Of a DNA stretch of 64,000 bases, positions 25,276-34,996 are shown one piece after another. The DNA comes from CAVZZV01 sp963779845 (GTDB lineage: Bacteria > Bacteroidota > Bacteroidia > Bacteroidales > GCA-2748055): contig CAVZZV010000005.1 in NCBI GenBank assembly GCA_963779845.1, forward strand, positions 1,426,001 through 1,490,000, in the 5' to 3' direction. The position numbers and the translations under genes are program-made. How positions within the stretch are numbered: the first letter of the stretch is position 1; the number at the start of each line of letters is the position of its first letter. The notes under the pieces were generated by a model. It was not told the origin of the DNA. It searched no databases and saw only the letters and a program-made list of their open reading frames with translations.

Positions 25276-26127
25276 ATGATAGATATTACCGGTAAATACA
25301 ATCTGGAAATTCACCACAAGGAGATGTCTGATAAACTTGAGGGTATCTACAGACGCGCCCAAAACATGAGAGATAAAGACTTATTCAAAAAGATCTTTAG
25401 TCTTATTGATCTCACTACGCTTGAAACAGGAGATACGGATGAAAAGGTTCTGGGCATCGTCAAAAAATTAAATGCACTGCCTGCAAAATTCTCGGAATTA
25501 CCCAATGTAGCTGCGATTTGCATTTATCCCATTTTCCTTCCTCTGGTTAAGTCCAGACTTACCGACCCCCATGTAAATATCGCCAGTGTGGCGGCCTCAT
25601 TCCCCTCTTCCCAGACTTTCACGGATATTAAGTTAAGAGAGGTAGAGAGGGTTTTACAGGAAGGGGCCGATGAAGTGGACATTGTAATGCCGGTGGGAAA
25701 ATTCCTTGAAGGCAATCATCAGTTCATTTACGACGAGATCGGTGAGATAAAAGGCCTAATGAAGGACAAAACCCTTAAGGTGATCCTTGAAACGGGCATT
25801 CTCAAGGATCCGGAGAAAATTAAATTCGCCTCGTTTCTCTGCCTGGAAGCAGGAGCCGATTTCATCAAGACCTCTACCGGAAAAACAGAAAGTAGCGCGA
25901 GCCCGGAAGCGGTCTATGTTATGTGCGAAGCGATTAAGGAATTCCACCGGGTCAGCGGGAAATCAGCAGGAATTAAACCGGCAGGGGGAATATCGGATGC
26001 AAACAGCTCCATACAATATTACCTTATTGTGAACGAGATCCTCGGTAATGAATGGATAAAACCAGCTCTGTTTCGGATTGGTGCCAGCAGGTTAGCGAAC
26101 AATCTCCTGGGCGAGAAGTACTTTTAG
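25276..26127 (+). CDS. deoC: Deoxyribose-phosphate aldolase
   Basis: Cleaves 2-deoxyribose-5-phosphate to glyceraldehyde-3-phosphate and acetaldehyde. The 283-residue length includes an N-terminal extension of about 40 residues common in Bacteroidota. Key residues are visible: KLREVERVLQEGADEVDIVMPVG (catalytic Asp region), the Schiff-base Lys in GADFIKTSTGK, and GIKPAGGI (proton-relay Lys). It is probably the third gene of the dtd operon. Confidence 0.93.
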   Translation: MIDITGKYNLEIHHKEMSDKLEGIYRRAQNMRDKDLFKKIFSLIDLTTLETGDTDEKVLGIVKKLNALPAKFSELPNVAAICIYPIFLPLVKSRLTDPHVNIASVAASFPSSQTFTDIKLREVERVLQEGADEVDIVMPVGKFLEGNHQFIYDEIGEIKGLMKDKTLKVILETGILKDPEKIKFASFLCLEAGADFIKTSTGKTESSASPEAVYVMCEAIKEFHRVSGKSAGIKPAGGISDANSSIQYYLIVNEILGNEWIKPALFRIGASRLANNLLGEKYF

Positions 26128-26149
26128 GCCCCGCTTATCTATTTTTTAT

Positions 26150-26157
26150 TACTTTTG
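26150..26157 (+). promoter_or_regulatory. Candidate -7 box for the DUF4271 gene
   Basis: TACTTTTG fits TAnnTTTG and lies 19 bases before the ATG at 26177, in the 49-base gap after deoC. Confidence 0.4.
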
Positions 26158-26176
26158 ATTCCTCATAACCAGAGGC

Positions 26177-26992
26177 ATGTACGATTCCACCGCACAACAC
26201 TCCGATACCCTGCAATACCTTTTGCCTGAAGATTCTCCCATGGTTCTATTCAAACAGGAGCGTGTCCTTATTGAAGAAATACCTTCCCGGGATTTACAGG
26301 GGAAAAAATATCCGGAAACCTCGGAAATGCCCACAGATTCTACCCAGGATTGGGTATTTTATATCCTCATCGGACTTCTCTCCCTGGTAGCAGGCCTGCG
26401 TGTGTTTAATTTGAAATACGTACTCAACAATTTTACAGCACTTATCAATTATCCGCTCACCACGAAACTTTATCAGGAAAATAATATCAATCAGAGGAGG
26501 GTATCTGCCTCATTGCATTTTGTCTATTTTTTAAGTTTTGGACTTTTTCTCTATCTTATTTTCCTGGACTTTGCCTGGTCACCCCTTAATCTGACGGGGA
26601 TCAGGTTGTTTATAATCCTGTCGGGCTTCCTTCTCACTCTTTATTTAATACGCTTTTTGTTAATGAAACTGACGGCATTCATTTTTGAAAGACAGCCCCT
26701 ATTCTCCCAATATCTTTTTCATTTTTCACTGACAAATAAGGCTTTAGGTATCCTGCTTCTCCCTATAAATTTGGGAATGGCCTATTCATCCGGCGCTGCC
26801 CATGAGTTGATATTGTATACGGGTATTGCTTTCGTTTTTTCGCTTTATTTCCTGCGCCTTGTCCGCACCATTTTATTCATTCTTAAAAATGTTGTTTTAT
26901 TTTTCTATTTCATTTTGTATCTTTGTGCCGTTGAAATATTACCTTTTCTGGTAATTCTCAAAGTGATACTTTCTTTGACGAAGGTTTATTAA
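26177..26992 (+). CDS. DUF4271 membrane protein
   Basis: A 271-residue inner-membrane protein. The first 60 residues are soluble and charged; then about six helices follow, starting near DWVFYILIGLLSLVAGLRV. The pattern and the position directly before a uroporphyrinogen-III synthase gene fit the Bacteroidota family DUF4271. Its function is not established. It precedes hemD by 22 bases and is probably co-transcribed with it. Confidence 0.78.
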   Translation: MYDSTAQHSDTLQYLLPEDSPMVLFKQERVLIEEIPSRDLQGKKYPETSEMPTDSTQDWVFYILIGLLSLVAGLRVFNLKYVLNNFTALINYPLTTKLYQENNINQRRVSASLHFVYFLSFGLFLYLIFLDFAWSPLNLTGIRLFIILSGFLLTLYLIRFLLMKLTAFIFERQPLFSQYLFHFSLTNKALGILLLPINLGMAYSSGAAHELILYTGIAFVFSLYFLRLVRTILFILKNVVLFFYFILYLCAVEILPFLVILKVILSLTKVY

Positions 26993-27014
26993 ACCAAAAA
27001 TGTAGAAAAAGTAT

Positions 27015-27776
27015 ATGGCTAGAATTAAGAATATTTTGGTTTCACAACCAAAACCTGAATCTGACAAATCCCCCTATTTTGAATTAGCTGAAAAGAACAA
27101 CCTAAGTATTGATTTTAGGCCGTTTATTCAGGTTGAAGCAGTTCAGGCAAAGGAATTCAGACAATCCCGAATCAATCTTCTTGATCACTCTGCTGTAATT
27201 TTTACCAGCAAGCATGCAATCGATCATTACTTTCGAATTGCTGAAGAAATGCGTATCACCATCCCCGATACCATGAAATATTTTTGCATTTCAGAATCGA
27301 CAGCTTTTTACCTGCAAAAATACATCGTGTACCGGAAACGTAAGATTTTTTACAGTTGCAACGGGCTTTTTACCGATCTTATGGACCAGATCCTGAAACA
27401 TAAGGAGGAAAACTATCTCCTTCCCCTTTCTGATACCCATAAGGAGGAAATCCCCGGACTACTGAAAAAACACAAAATCAAATTTATAAAAGCCACTCTT
27501 TACAGAACCATTAGCAGTGATCTCTCGGATCTTGTAAACGTGAACTATGATGTGTTGGTTTTTTATAGCCCCTCAGGGATAAAATCACTCTTTAAAAATT
27601 TCCCGAATTTCCAGCAGAATGAGACAAAGATCGCTTCCTTTGGGGAAAAGACCGCGAAGGCGGTAAAGGAAGCCGGACTCAGACTGGATATCATGGCACC
27701 TGCACCGGAAGCCCCTTCTATGACCATGGCCCTGGACCTGTTTATTAAAGAATTTAACAGAAACGGGAAAAAATAA
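27015..27776 (+). CDS. hemD: Uroporphyrinogen-III synthase
   Basis: Cyclises hydroxymethylbilane to uroporphyrinogen III in tetrapyrrole synthesis. The 253-residue protein has two alternating Rossmann-like domains: an N-terminal SQPKPESDKSPYFELAEKN segment, VIFTSKHAIDHYF, and the C-terminal VLVFYSPSGIKSLFKNFP and KIASFGEKTAKAVKEAGLR. Sequence conservation in this family is poor, so the call rests on the fold pattern and the DUF4271-hemD-rnpA order. No other heme gene is in the window. Confidence 0.82.
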   Translation: MARIKNILVSQPKPESDKSPYFELAEKNNLSIDFRPFIQVEAVQAKEFRQSRINLLDHSAVIFTSKHAIDHYFRIAEEMRITIPDTMKYFCISESTAFYLQKYIVYRKRKIFYSCNGLFTDLMDQILKHKEENYLLPLSDTHKEEIPGLLKKHKIKFIKATLYRTISSDLSDLVNVNYDVLVFYSPSGIKSLFKNFPNFQQNETKIASFGEKTAKAVKEAGLRLDIMAPAPEAPSMTMALDLFIKEFNRNGKK

Positions 27777-27795
27777 AGGATTGAACTAAAAACTT

Positions 27796-27840
27796 AATCC
27801 CCCTGAATGGTTATATTTGTTAAACTCATTCCGGGGGATT
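27796..27840 (+). terminator. Hairpin between hemD and rnpA enclosing a -7 box
   Basis: AATCCCCC (27796-27803) pairs with GGGGGATT (27833-27840) and GAATG (27805-27809) with CATTC (27827-27831), a 13-bp stem with one mismatch. The 17-base loop holds TATATTTG (27812-27819), which fits TAnnTTTG. The hairpin is followed by TTTCTT and then the rnpA ATG, so it could end the hemD transcript, affect rnpA translation, or both. Confidence 0.6.
27812..27819 (+). promoter_or_regulatory. Candidate -7 box for rnpA inside the hairpin loop
   Basis: TATATTTG lies 25 bases before the rnpA ATG. If used, transcription would start within the right arm of the hairpin, leaving the rnpA leader without the full stem. 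Confidence 0.4.
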
Positions 27841-27844
27841 TCTT

Positions 27845-28240
27845 ATGCCTGAATACAGCTTTAGTAAATCAGAGAGGCTAAAAAGCAAGCTTGACATTCA
27901 GGCACTTTTCGAATCGGGAGATTCCCTCCTGGTATATCCTCTCCGCATTCTTTGGAAAAAATCTCCCGGGTCTTCCCCTCTCCCGGTAAAAGCCACCGTT
28001 TCTGTTTCCAAACGCAATTTTAAAAAGGCTGTCAGCCGAAATCTCCTGAAGAGGAGAATGCGGGAGGCCTACCGGCTCAATAAAACACTTTTAACCGAAA
28101 CCTGCCGGCAATCGGATATCTTGCTAAATGTGATGATCATATACATTGGGAAAGAGGAGGCGCAATATGCTGCAATTGAAAAATCTATGTTAAATTTACT
28201 GGATAAGGTGAGAAGGAAAGTGCTGATAACTGATAGCTGA
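27845..28240 (+). CDS. rnpA: Ribonuclease P protein component
   Basis: Protein cofactor of RNase P for tRNA 5' processing. The 131-residue protein has the RNR signature region KRNFKKAVSRNLLKRRMREAYR and the N-terminal SKSERLKSKLDIQALFESG. Its last codons, through the stop, are made of a 7-bp tandem repeat (CTGATAA-like), so the C-terminal residues are probably repeat-derived. In Bacteroidales rnpA is commonly followed by yidD and an S41 protease gene; here the next gene is an alpha-2-macroglobulin and no yidD is visible. Confidence 0.93.
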   Translation: MPEYSFSKSERLKSKLDIQALFESGDSLLVYPLRILWKKSPGSSPLPVKATVSVSKRNFKKAVSRNLLKRRMREAYRLNKTLLTETCRQSDILLNVMIIYIGKEEAQYAAIEKSMLNLLDKVRRKVLITDS

Positions 28241-28250
28241 CAGCTGAGGA
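28223..28250 (+). repeat. Four-copy heptamer repeat across the rnpA stop codon
   Basis: CTGATAA, CTGATAG, CTGACAG, CTGAGGA follow one another with strict 7-base period from 28223 to 28250. The rnpA stop (TGA, 28238-28240) lies in the third unit. Such short heptamer arrays often mark rearrangement junctions or replication slippage. Confidence 0.75.
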
Positions 28251-28304
28251 TGGAGATCCATGACAAAAAAACAAATTAATGAATATACTCAAATATTCCA
28301 GGCC

Positions 28305-31300
28305 ATGAAACGAACAATTCGCCCCCGGGTGCTGCTCATTTATTTGCTATTAATTGCCTTCTCTTCCTGTGGCAAGCCCCGGACAGAAGAAGTCCCTGAG
28401 TTTAATCCGGATATCGCAGCTTTTACCTCAGGGCTCATTTCGACCGAATCGGATATTGTGGTCAGGTTGGCTTCAAATTTCAACGAAGCGGAAGAATCAG
28501 CATCGCCTGTTTCTGAAAATATTTTTTCTTTTGAACCGGCTATAGAAGGGAAATCCTGGTGGCTGGATTCCAGAACCATAGAGTTCCGGCCTGAGCACAA
28601 GTTGCCATCGGGAACCAAATATACCGCCAGCTTGAATCTTTCAAAATTGTTGTCGGACAAAAACAAAAAGAATTTCAAATTTTCATTTTCCACCCTGCCG
28701 TTAAACATGAGTGTAGATATTGCCGGCATGAAGCCCTACAACAATCGGAATTTACAATGGAATAAAATTTCCGGGACGGTCAGGCTGTCAGACAAAGTAG
28801 CCCGGGAAAAAATTGAAGAGAGTATGTCTGCTCAACAGGGTGGGAAGAATTTGTCCCTTACCTGGAATCATCTTGCAGACGGAAAGTCACATAATTTCAC
28901 CATCGACAGTGTGGAGCGCAAGAATAATGCAGAAAAGGTCAACATCTCCTGGAACGGGGAAAGGGCAGGAATAAAGGTGAAAGGGGAGACACAATTTCAT
29001 ATTCCCGCCCTGGGGGAATTTATCCTGATGGGGCATAAAATTATCCAGCAACCTGATCAATATATCCTTTTACAGTTTTCGGATCCGGTTAAAAGTACCC
29101 AATCCCTGGAAGGACTGATTAGTTTAAGTAATAACACCGATCTTAAAACCTCTGTTGAAGATAATGAGATAAGGATATATCCCTCAGCAAAACAATCAGG
29201 GGTCCTTGATCTGAATATTGAACCCGGCATCGAAAATATCCAGGGCTTCAAATTCGGAAAGAGGGAAATCCTGAGTCTCAACTTTGAAGCATTGAAACCC
29301 GGCATAAAACTGATTGGTAATGGGGTTATCGTTCCTGACGCAGAGGGAATTTTGTTTCCCTTCGAAGCAGTTAACCTAAAGGCGGTCGATGTAAAAGTGA
29401 TTAAGATTTTCGAGGATAATGTGGCCCAGTTTCTTCAGGTCAACGATCTGGAAGGTGGAGAAGAGCTTAAGCGTGCAGGCAGGCTGATCCTTAAGAAAAC
29501 CATCGAGCTCATTCCTGAAAGACCGATCAATTTTGGGGAATGGAATGCCTTCTCACTTGATCTTGGCAAGCTCGTTAAATCCGAGCCCGGGGCCCTATAC
29601 CGGGTTGAACTCAGCTTTAGGAAAGAACATTCTTTGTATCCTTGCGATTCCGATGCAGCCCGCTCTGACCTGAGAGAGCAAAGGGATGAATTTGAAACCA
29701 TCACAGAAAAGGATCTGGCCTACTGGGATACGGGTGGATACGACTATTACTATGAATATGAGGATTATGACTGGGAGGAGGTTGACAATCCATGTTCCTC
29801 CTCCTACTACAGCTATTATGGGAGAAAGAAGGCCAGAAATGTCCTCGCATCTAATATCGGTCTCATGGCCAAGTCAGGAGACGACAATTCCTTCCTATTT
29901 ATCGCTAACGACCTACGAACCACCCTTCCCCTGGCGGGCATAAAATTAGATATTCTTAATTATCAACAACAGCCATTAGCTTCCCTTACAACAAATAATG
30001 AGGGATTAGCTGAAGTAAAACTTGATGATCAACCCTATATGTTGATTGCCTCCAACGGTATGCAAAGAGGGTATCTAAGACTGGACCAGAATACCGCACT
30101 TTCCCTGAGCCGGTTTGAGGTTTCCGGGTCAAAGACAGAAAAAGGAATTAAAGGTTTCATTTACGGGGAGAGAGGAGTATGGCGTCCGGGAGATACCCTG
30201 CATATTTCCTTCATCCTTGAAGACAAAGACAATAAACTTCCTTCCCGGCACCCAGTCATTTTTGAATTGACCGATCCTCAGGGAAAGCTGAAAGAGAAGT
30301 TGATCCGGACTGAAGGATTGAATGGATTTTACCGGTTTGATGTGGCAACGAATCCCGACGATAAAACAGGCAATTGGAACGCAACCATGAAAATAGGGGG
30401 GGTTAGCTTTTACAAAACTTTAAAAGTTGAAACAGTCAAACCTAACCGGTTAAAAATTGAGCTGGATTTTGGGAAGGAAATCATTTATTCCAGTGATGGA
30501 AAAATTAATGGTAAGCTTCAGGTAAAATGGCTTCATGGGGCTATAGCTGGAGGATTAAAAACCAGAGTTGAAATGCTTCTAAGCAATAAGGCTACTCAAT
30601 TTAAGGGATATGATTCCTACAACTTTACTGATAATACCAAGTATTTTGAACCCACTGAAAAGGTAATCTACGAGGGAAATTTGAACGATCAGGGAGAGGC
30701 AGGCATACATCCTGATATAAGCATAACGTCCGCTCCGGGTATGTTAAACGCCAGCTTTACGGTCAGGGCTTTCGAACAGGGGGGGGATTTCAGTATAAAC
30801 CGCTTCACCCTGCCCTTTTCTCCCTACCCGGTGTATCTCGGATTAAAAACACCTGCCGGAGACCAGTTTGGAATGCTTGAAACAGATACACTTCAAAAAT
30901 TTGAAGTGGTAAGCCTAAACGAAAAAGGGAAACCAGTTTCGAAAAGAAACCTCGAGGTTACTATTTACAAGCTTGAATGGCAATGGTGGTGGCACTCGGC
31001 CGAGGAGAATCTGGCCTCCTATCTTTCCAATTCGGCACACAGTCCGGTTTTTACTTCTAAAATAAGTACAGATCAGCTGGGCAAAGGGTCTTTCCGATAT
31101 AAAGTATCCTATCCCGATTGGGGTAGGTTTCTGGTTATTGTCAAAGATCCTGAGGGCGGACATTCCTCCTCCAGCATTGTATATTTTGACTGGCCCGGGG
31201 AAGCAGGCCGGGCCTCCAGAAAGGATCCACAGGCGGCAAGCATACTTGCATTCAGCTCTGATAAAGAGCTATACAAAATTGGAGAAACAGCCACCATAAG

Positions 31301-33854
31301 CATTCCTTCAGGGGAAGAGGGTCGTATATTTCTTACAATTGAGAATGGGAGCAGAGTAATCGACCATTACTGGATGAAAACGGTAAAAGGCCAAACTTCG
31401 TTTAGCTTCACCATCACCGAAGAGATGGCTCCCAATGTATATGTGAACGTCTCTTTGCTTCAACCGCATTCCCAGACCAAAAACGATCTTCCCCTGAGGA
31501 TGTACGGTGTGATTCCTATCATGGTGGAGGACCGTAATACCCATTTAAATCCGGAGATCACCATGCCCGCTGTTCTTCATCCCGAATCGGAGGCTACCAT
31601 TAAAGTAAGTGAGAAAGAGGGCCGGGAGATGACCTATACCCTTGCACTGGTGGAGGAAGGCTTGCTTGATCTCACCCGATTTGCTACTCCCGATCCATGG
31701 AAACATTTTTATGCTAAGGAGGCTCTTGGCATCAGGACTTATGATCTGTACGACTTTGTTTTAGGTGCTTACGGCGGAAAAATGGACGGGATTTTTGCTA
31801 TTGGAGGGAGCGATGATGAGATGAACCTGCAACCACCCAAAAGGGCAAACCGGTTTGAACCGGTGGTTAAATTCCTGGGCCCCTTTCAGCTCAAAGCAAA
31901 CAAGAAAAATGAACACCGCATTCAAATTCCGAATTATGTTGGCTCGGTTAAAATCATGGTTGTGGCCGCCCGGGGTACTGCCTATGGAAATGCCGAACAA
32001 ACCGCTCCGGTGAGAAATCCTTTAATGGTATTACCTACCCTTCCAAGGGTGCTTGGCCCTGGTGAAGAAGTGCGCTTGCCGGTAACGGTATTCGCGATGG
32101 AAAAGGAAATTAAAGAGGTGACAGCAACCGTAGAAACCAATGATTTTTTTACAATAGAAGAGAGTGCAAAATCTTTAACCTTCTCATCTGTTGGAGATAA
32201 AACGGTCTATTTTAATCTTAAGGTCAAAGAGAAAACAGGAATCGGAAAAGTTGGAGTTAGGGTCAAATCCGGAAAAGAAGAGGCAAACAAAACCATAGAG
32301 ATACAGGTTAGGTCGCCCAATCCGGTTATAACAGAAAACATCTACTATATAACCGAACCCGGGGAAAGGTGGAATAAAGCCTTTGAATTGCCGGGAATGG
32401 CCGGTACCAATTCAGGCATCCTGGAGGTATCCTCCATGCCACCCTTTGATTTTGGGCGCCGGTTAAAAAACCTTCTCCTATACCCTTATGGTTGTCTGGA
32501 ACAGGTGGTCTCCGCAGCTTTCCCACAACTATACCTTACGGCGGTGATGGAGGTCAATGAACCCCTTAGAAAAACGACAGAAAAGAATATTAAAGCTACT
32601 ATTGAAAAGATCAGTTCCTTTGCATTACCCTCCGGTGGATTCGGCTACTGGCCGGGTTCCACGAAAGAAAACGAATGGGCGGGCATTTATGCAGGACATT
32701 TTCTATTGGAAGCAAGTGAGAAGGGATATCAGGTTCCGGAGCCTCTATTGAATAACTGGATCCGTTTTGAACAAAAATCAGCCCAAAACTGGAATGCGAA
32801 CCGGTATGAGGGGGAATGGGAGATCCGCGGAATGGAGCTTACCCAGGCTTATCGTTTGTATGCATTGGCTTTGTCAGGGTCCTCCCAAATAGGTCCCATG
32901 AACCGTTTGAAGGACAGGACGGTGCTGAATAATGTTGCCAGGTGGAGGCTTGCCGCCGCCTATGTACTGGCCGGACAGAAGGAAGTAGCCGAAAAAATGG
33001 TCACTTCCCTGGATACCGATATCCCCGATTACAAAGCTTCAGCCTATACTTATGGCTCAACCCTGCGCGACAGGGCATTGATCCTGGAGACCATGACCCT
33101 TCTGGGAATGAAGGAAAAGGCGATCCCCTTAATGCTTCAGATATCGGAGGAATTAAGAAGTGACAACTGGCTCAGTACACAAACCACCGCATTCTCCCTC
33201 CTGTCGGTCGTGAAATATCTTGGGAAAAGCGGGATATCATCCGGATTAAATTTTGAATATGCCTTTAGCGGGGATAAAACCGTTAAGGCGGTTACCCAGA
33301 TGCCGGTTTCAAGAACCAACATTGACTTTACCAATAAGCAAAACCAAAGTCTGGCTCTTAAAAATAACAGCAAGGGCAGCCTGTATGCAAAACTTACCCT
33401 CTCCGGGGTTCCCCTTGCCGGTAAAGAAAAGGATAAGATGCAGAATCTCTCGATGACGGTTGAATACCAAAGTCTTGACGGGAAAAAGAGAGATATTGGG
33501 AAGTTATCCCAGGGAACCGATTTCATAGTCCTGGTAACGGTGTATAATCCCGGAACCCTTGGAAACTATAGCGATCTTGCCCTGACCCAGATCTTTCCCT
33601 CCGGATGGGAAATTCAGAATCAGCGTCTTTTCGAAACCGAAACGGGCGATTATGATATTCCGGAATACCAGGATATACGAGACGACCGGATATACAGCTT
33701 CTTTAGTCTTTCCGGTCATCAGACGAAACAATTTGCCGTTAAATTAACGGCGAGCTATGAAGGGAGGTTTTACCTTCCCGCAGTAAGTTGTGAAGCGATG
33801 TACAGGAATGATGTCAGTGCGGTGATTTCGGGAAAATGGGTAGAGGTGGAATGA
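28305..33854 (+). CDS. Alpha-2-macroglobulin family lipoprotein with thioester
   Basis: Periplasmic protease-trap protein of 1849 residues from the ATG at 28305, which starts the lipoprotein signal (LLLIAFSSCG, lipidated Cys about 18 residues in). Macroglobulin-like MG domains run through the N-terminal two thirds (FIYGERGVWRPGDTLHISF marks MG2/MG3). The thioester motif GCLEQ is intact with Cys1397 and Gln1400 in YPYGCLEQVVSAAF, followed by the alpha/alpha toroid (TED) and a C-terminal beta domain. A Tyr/Asp/Glu-rich stretch at about 471-510 is unusual but seen in Bacteroidota relatives. The usual partner, PBP1C, lies at 36154, separated by two extra genes and a gene remnant. Confidence 0.9.
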   Translation: MKRTIRPRVLLIYLLLIAFSSCGKPRTEEVPEFNPDIAAFTSGLISTESDIVVRLASNFNEAEESASPVSENIFSFEPAIEGKSWWLDSRTIEFRPEHKLPSGTKYTASLNLSKLLSDKNKKNFKFSFSTLPLNMSVDIAGMKPYNNRNLQWNKISGTVRLSDKVAREKIEESMSAQQGGKNLSLTWNHLADGKSHNFTIDSVERKNNAEKVNISWNGERAGIKVKGETQFHIPALGEFILMGHKIIQQPDQYILLQFSDPVKSTQSLEGLISLSNNTDLKTSVEDNEIRIYPSAKQSGVLDLNIEPGIENIQGFKFGKREILSLNFEALKPGIKLIGNGVIVPDAEGILFPFEAVNLKAVDVKVIKIFEDNVAQFLQVNDLEGGEELKRAGRLILKKTIELIPERPINFGEWNAFSLDLGKLVKSEPGALYRVELSFRKEHSLYPCDSDAARSDLREQRDEFETITEKDLAYWDTGGYDYYYEYEDYDWEEVDNPCSSSYYSYYGRKKARNVLASNIGLMAKSGDDNSFLFIANDLRTTLPLAGIKLDILNYQQQPLASLTTNNEGLAEVKLDDQPYMLIASNGMQRGYLRLDQNTALSLSRFEVSGSKTEKGIKGFIYGERGVWRPGDTLHISFILEDKDNKLPSRHPVIFELTDPQGKLKEKLIRTEGLNGFYRFDVATNPDDKTGNWNATMKIGGVSFYKTLKVETVKPNRLKIELDFGKEIIYSSDGKINGKLQVKWLHGAIAGGLKTRVEMLLSNKATQFKGYDSYNFTDNTKYFEPTEKVIYEGNLNDQGEAGIHPDISITSAPGMLNASFTVRAFEQGGDFSINRFTLPFSPYPVYLGLKTPAGDQFGMLETDTLQKFEVVSLNEKGKPVSKRNLEVTIYKLEWQWWWHSAEENLASYLSNSAHSPVFTSKISTDQLGKGSFRYKVSYPDWGRFLVIVKDPEGGHSSSSIVYFDWPGEAGRASRKDPQAASILAFSSDKELYKIGETATISIPSGEEGRIFLTIENGSRVIDHYWMKTVKGQTSFSFTITEEMAPNVYVNVSLLQPHSQTKNDLPLRMYGVIPIMVEDRNTHLNPEITMPAVLHPESEATIKVSEKEGREMTYTLALVEEGLLDLTRFATPDPWKHFYAKEALGIRTYDLYDFVLGAYGGKMDGIFAIGGSDDEMNLQPPKRANRFEPVVKFLGPFQLKANKKNEHRIQIPNYVGSVKIMVVAARGTAYGNAEQTAPVRNPLMVLPTLPRVLGPGEEVRLPVTVFAMEKEIKEVTATVETNDFFTIEESAKSLTFSSVGDKTVYFNLKVKEKTGIGKVGVRVKSGKEEANKTIEIQVRSPNPVITENIYYITEPGERWNKAFELPGMAGTNSGILEVSSMPPFDFGRRLKNLLLYPYGCLEQVVSAAFPQLYLTAVMEVNEPLRKTTEKNIKATIEKISSFALPSGGFGYWPGSTKENEWAGIYAGHFLLEASEKGYQVPEPLLNNWIRFEQKSAQNWNANRYEGEWEIRGMELTQAYRLYALALSGSSQIGPMNRLKDRTVLNNVARWRLAAAYVLAGQKEVAEKMVTSLDTDIPDYKASAYTYGSTLRDRALILETMTLLGMKEKAIPLMLQISEELRSDNWLSTQTTAFSLLSVVKYLGKSGISSGLNFEYAFSGDKTVKAVTQMPVSRTNIDFTNKQNQSLALKNNSKGSLYAKLTLSGVPLAGKEKDKMQNLSMTVEYQSLDGKKRDIGKLSQGTDFIVLVTVYNPGTLGNYSDLALTQIFPSGWEIQNQRLFETETGDYDIPEYQDIRDDRIYSFFSLSGHQTKQFAVKLTASYEGRFYLPAVSCEAMYRNDVSAVISGKWVEVE

Positions 33855-33868
33855 AATTTACACAATAG

Positions 33869-34993
33869 ATGAAGATGCAAATACCCACGGAATTCAAAAG
33901 ATGTCCATACGTTATAACGCTAATTATTATAATTTATCTCTTGCATACCGTTCAAACTCACGCTCAAAAAAGAATTAGCGAGGATTTAAACGGAATGGTC
34001 AATTTTCATTTCGGATATAATTTGCCTGAATATCCATTTATTTCTTCTATTACAGAGGACTATATCCGCTCACTGGATATTAGTTTTTTCAAAGAAACTA
34101 CCGGAAAAAATATATGGCAACAACTTTATAATTATCCCAGCTATGGAGTATCTCTCTTCTACTCTACGTTGGGAAATGATGCGCAATTTGGCAGAGAGCT
34201 TGCGTTGAACTATTTTGTTAAGTTATATTTTTTTCCAGGGAATCGCTTTCGCCTTTTCACGCGTACAGGTCTGGGAGTTAGTTATGTTAACCGGAAATTC
34301 AATCTTCAAGACAACTATCTTAATGTGGCAGTAGGCTCTCATGTTAACATTCACTTTAACATGAGATTTGGAGCGAACTACCCCCTATCCGATAAATTTA
34401 GTCTGAATACCGGACTCTCATTTGATCATTTTTCAAATGCAAATACAAGTGAGCCTAATTTAGGTCTTAATTATCTTACTGCCTATGGAGGGGTCAGTTA
34501 TAGTTTAGGAAAAAAAAGTGAGAGGAAGATACATATTATTGAAGCTCATGTAAAAGAAAATACCTTCGCATTCTATGCAAGTATTGGAGGGAAATTTGCC
34601 AGAGCACTAACTTCAGACTATTTCTTAACATCTTCTTACTCGTTTGAATTTAACCGGATTTATAGCCGAAAATTTCACTTTGGCATAGGGAGTGATTTAT
34701 TTTACGACTCTTCTGTTGAAACCGGTATGAAAAACAATAATCTAGACTATAAAAATTCTGATAGCTTTCAAACAGGTATTCATATATCACAGTCAATTGT
34801 TTATAATCATATCAGCTTATCAATTCAGGAAGGGGTTTATTTATTTTTAACAGAACAAGTGGATAATTATCGATTCTATAACAGAGGTATCTTGAAATAT
34901 CAAATCAACGATCATCTTATAATCCGACTTGCCATGAAGTCTCATTTACACATTTTGGATTACCCGGAATTAGGCTTTGGATATAAATTTTAA
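33869..34993 (+). CDS. PagL-like acyloxyacyl hydrolase / outer-membrane barrel
   Basis: A 374-residue secreted protein; after a signal peptide (about 8-31) the sequence alternates in beta-strand fashion and contains GLSFDHFSNANTSEPN followed by GLNY, resembling the His-Ser catalytic segment of PagL-type lipid A 3-O-deacylases. It would trim an acyl chain from lipid A in the outer membrane; that activity is a family-based inference. Base composition is AT-rich (a 60-base line at 34201 is 35% G+C) against about 57% in a line of the preceding gene (32401). This gene and the next split the alpha-2-macroglobulin/PBP1C pair. Confidence 0.7.
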   Translation: MKMQIPTEFKRCPYVITLIIIIYLLHTVQTHAQKRISEDLNGMVNFHFGYNLPEYPFISSITEDYIRSLDISFFKETTGKNIWQQLYNYPSYGVSLFYSTLGNDAQFGRELALNYFVKLYFFPGNRFRLFTRTGLGVSYVNRKFNLQDNYLNVAVGSHVNIHFNMRFGANYPLSDKFSLNTGLSFDHFSNANTSEPNLGLNYLTAYGGVSYSLGKKSERKIHIIEAHVKENTFAFYASIGGKFARALTSDYFLTSSYSFEFNRIYSRKFHFGIGSDLFYDSSVETGMKNNNLDYKNSDSFQTGIHISQSIVYNHISLSIQEGVYLFLTEQVDNYRFYNRGILKYQINDHLIIRLAMKSHLHILDYPELGFGYKF

Positions 34994-34996
34994 ATT

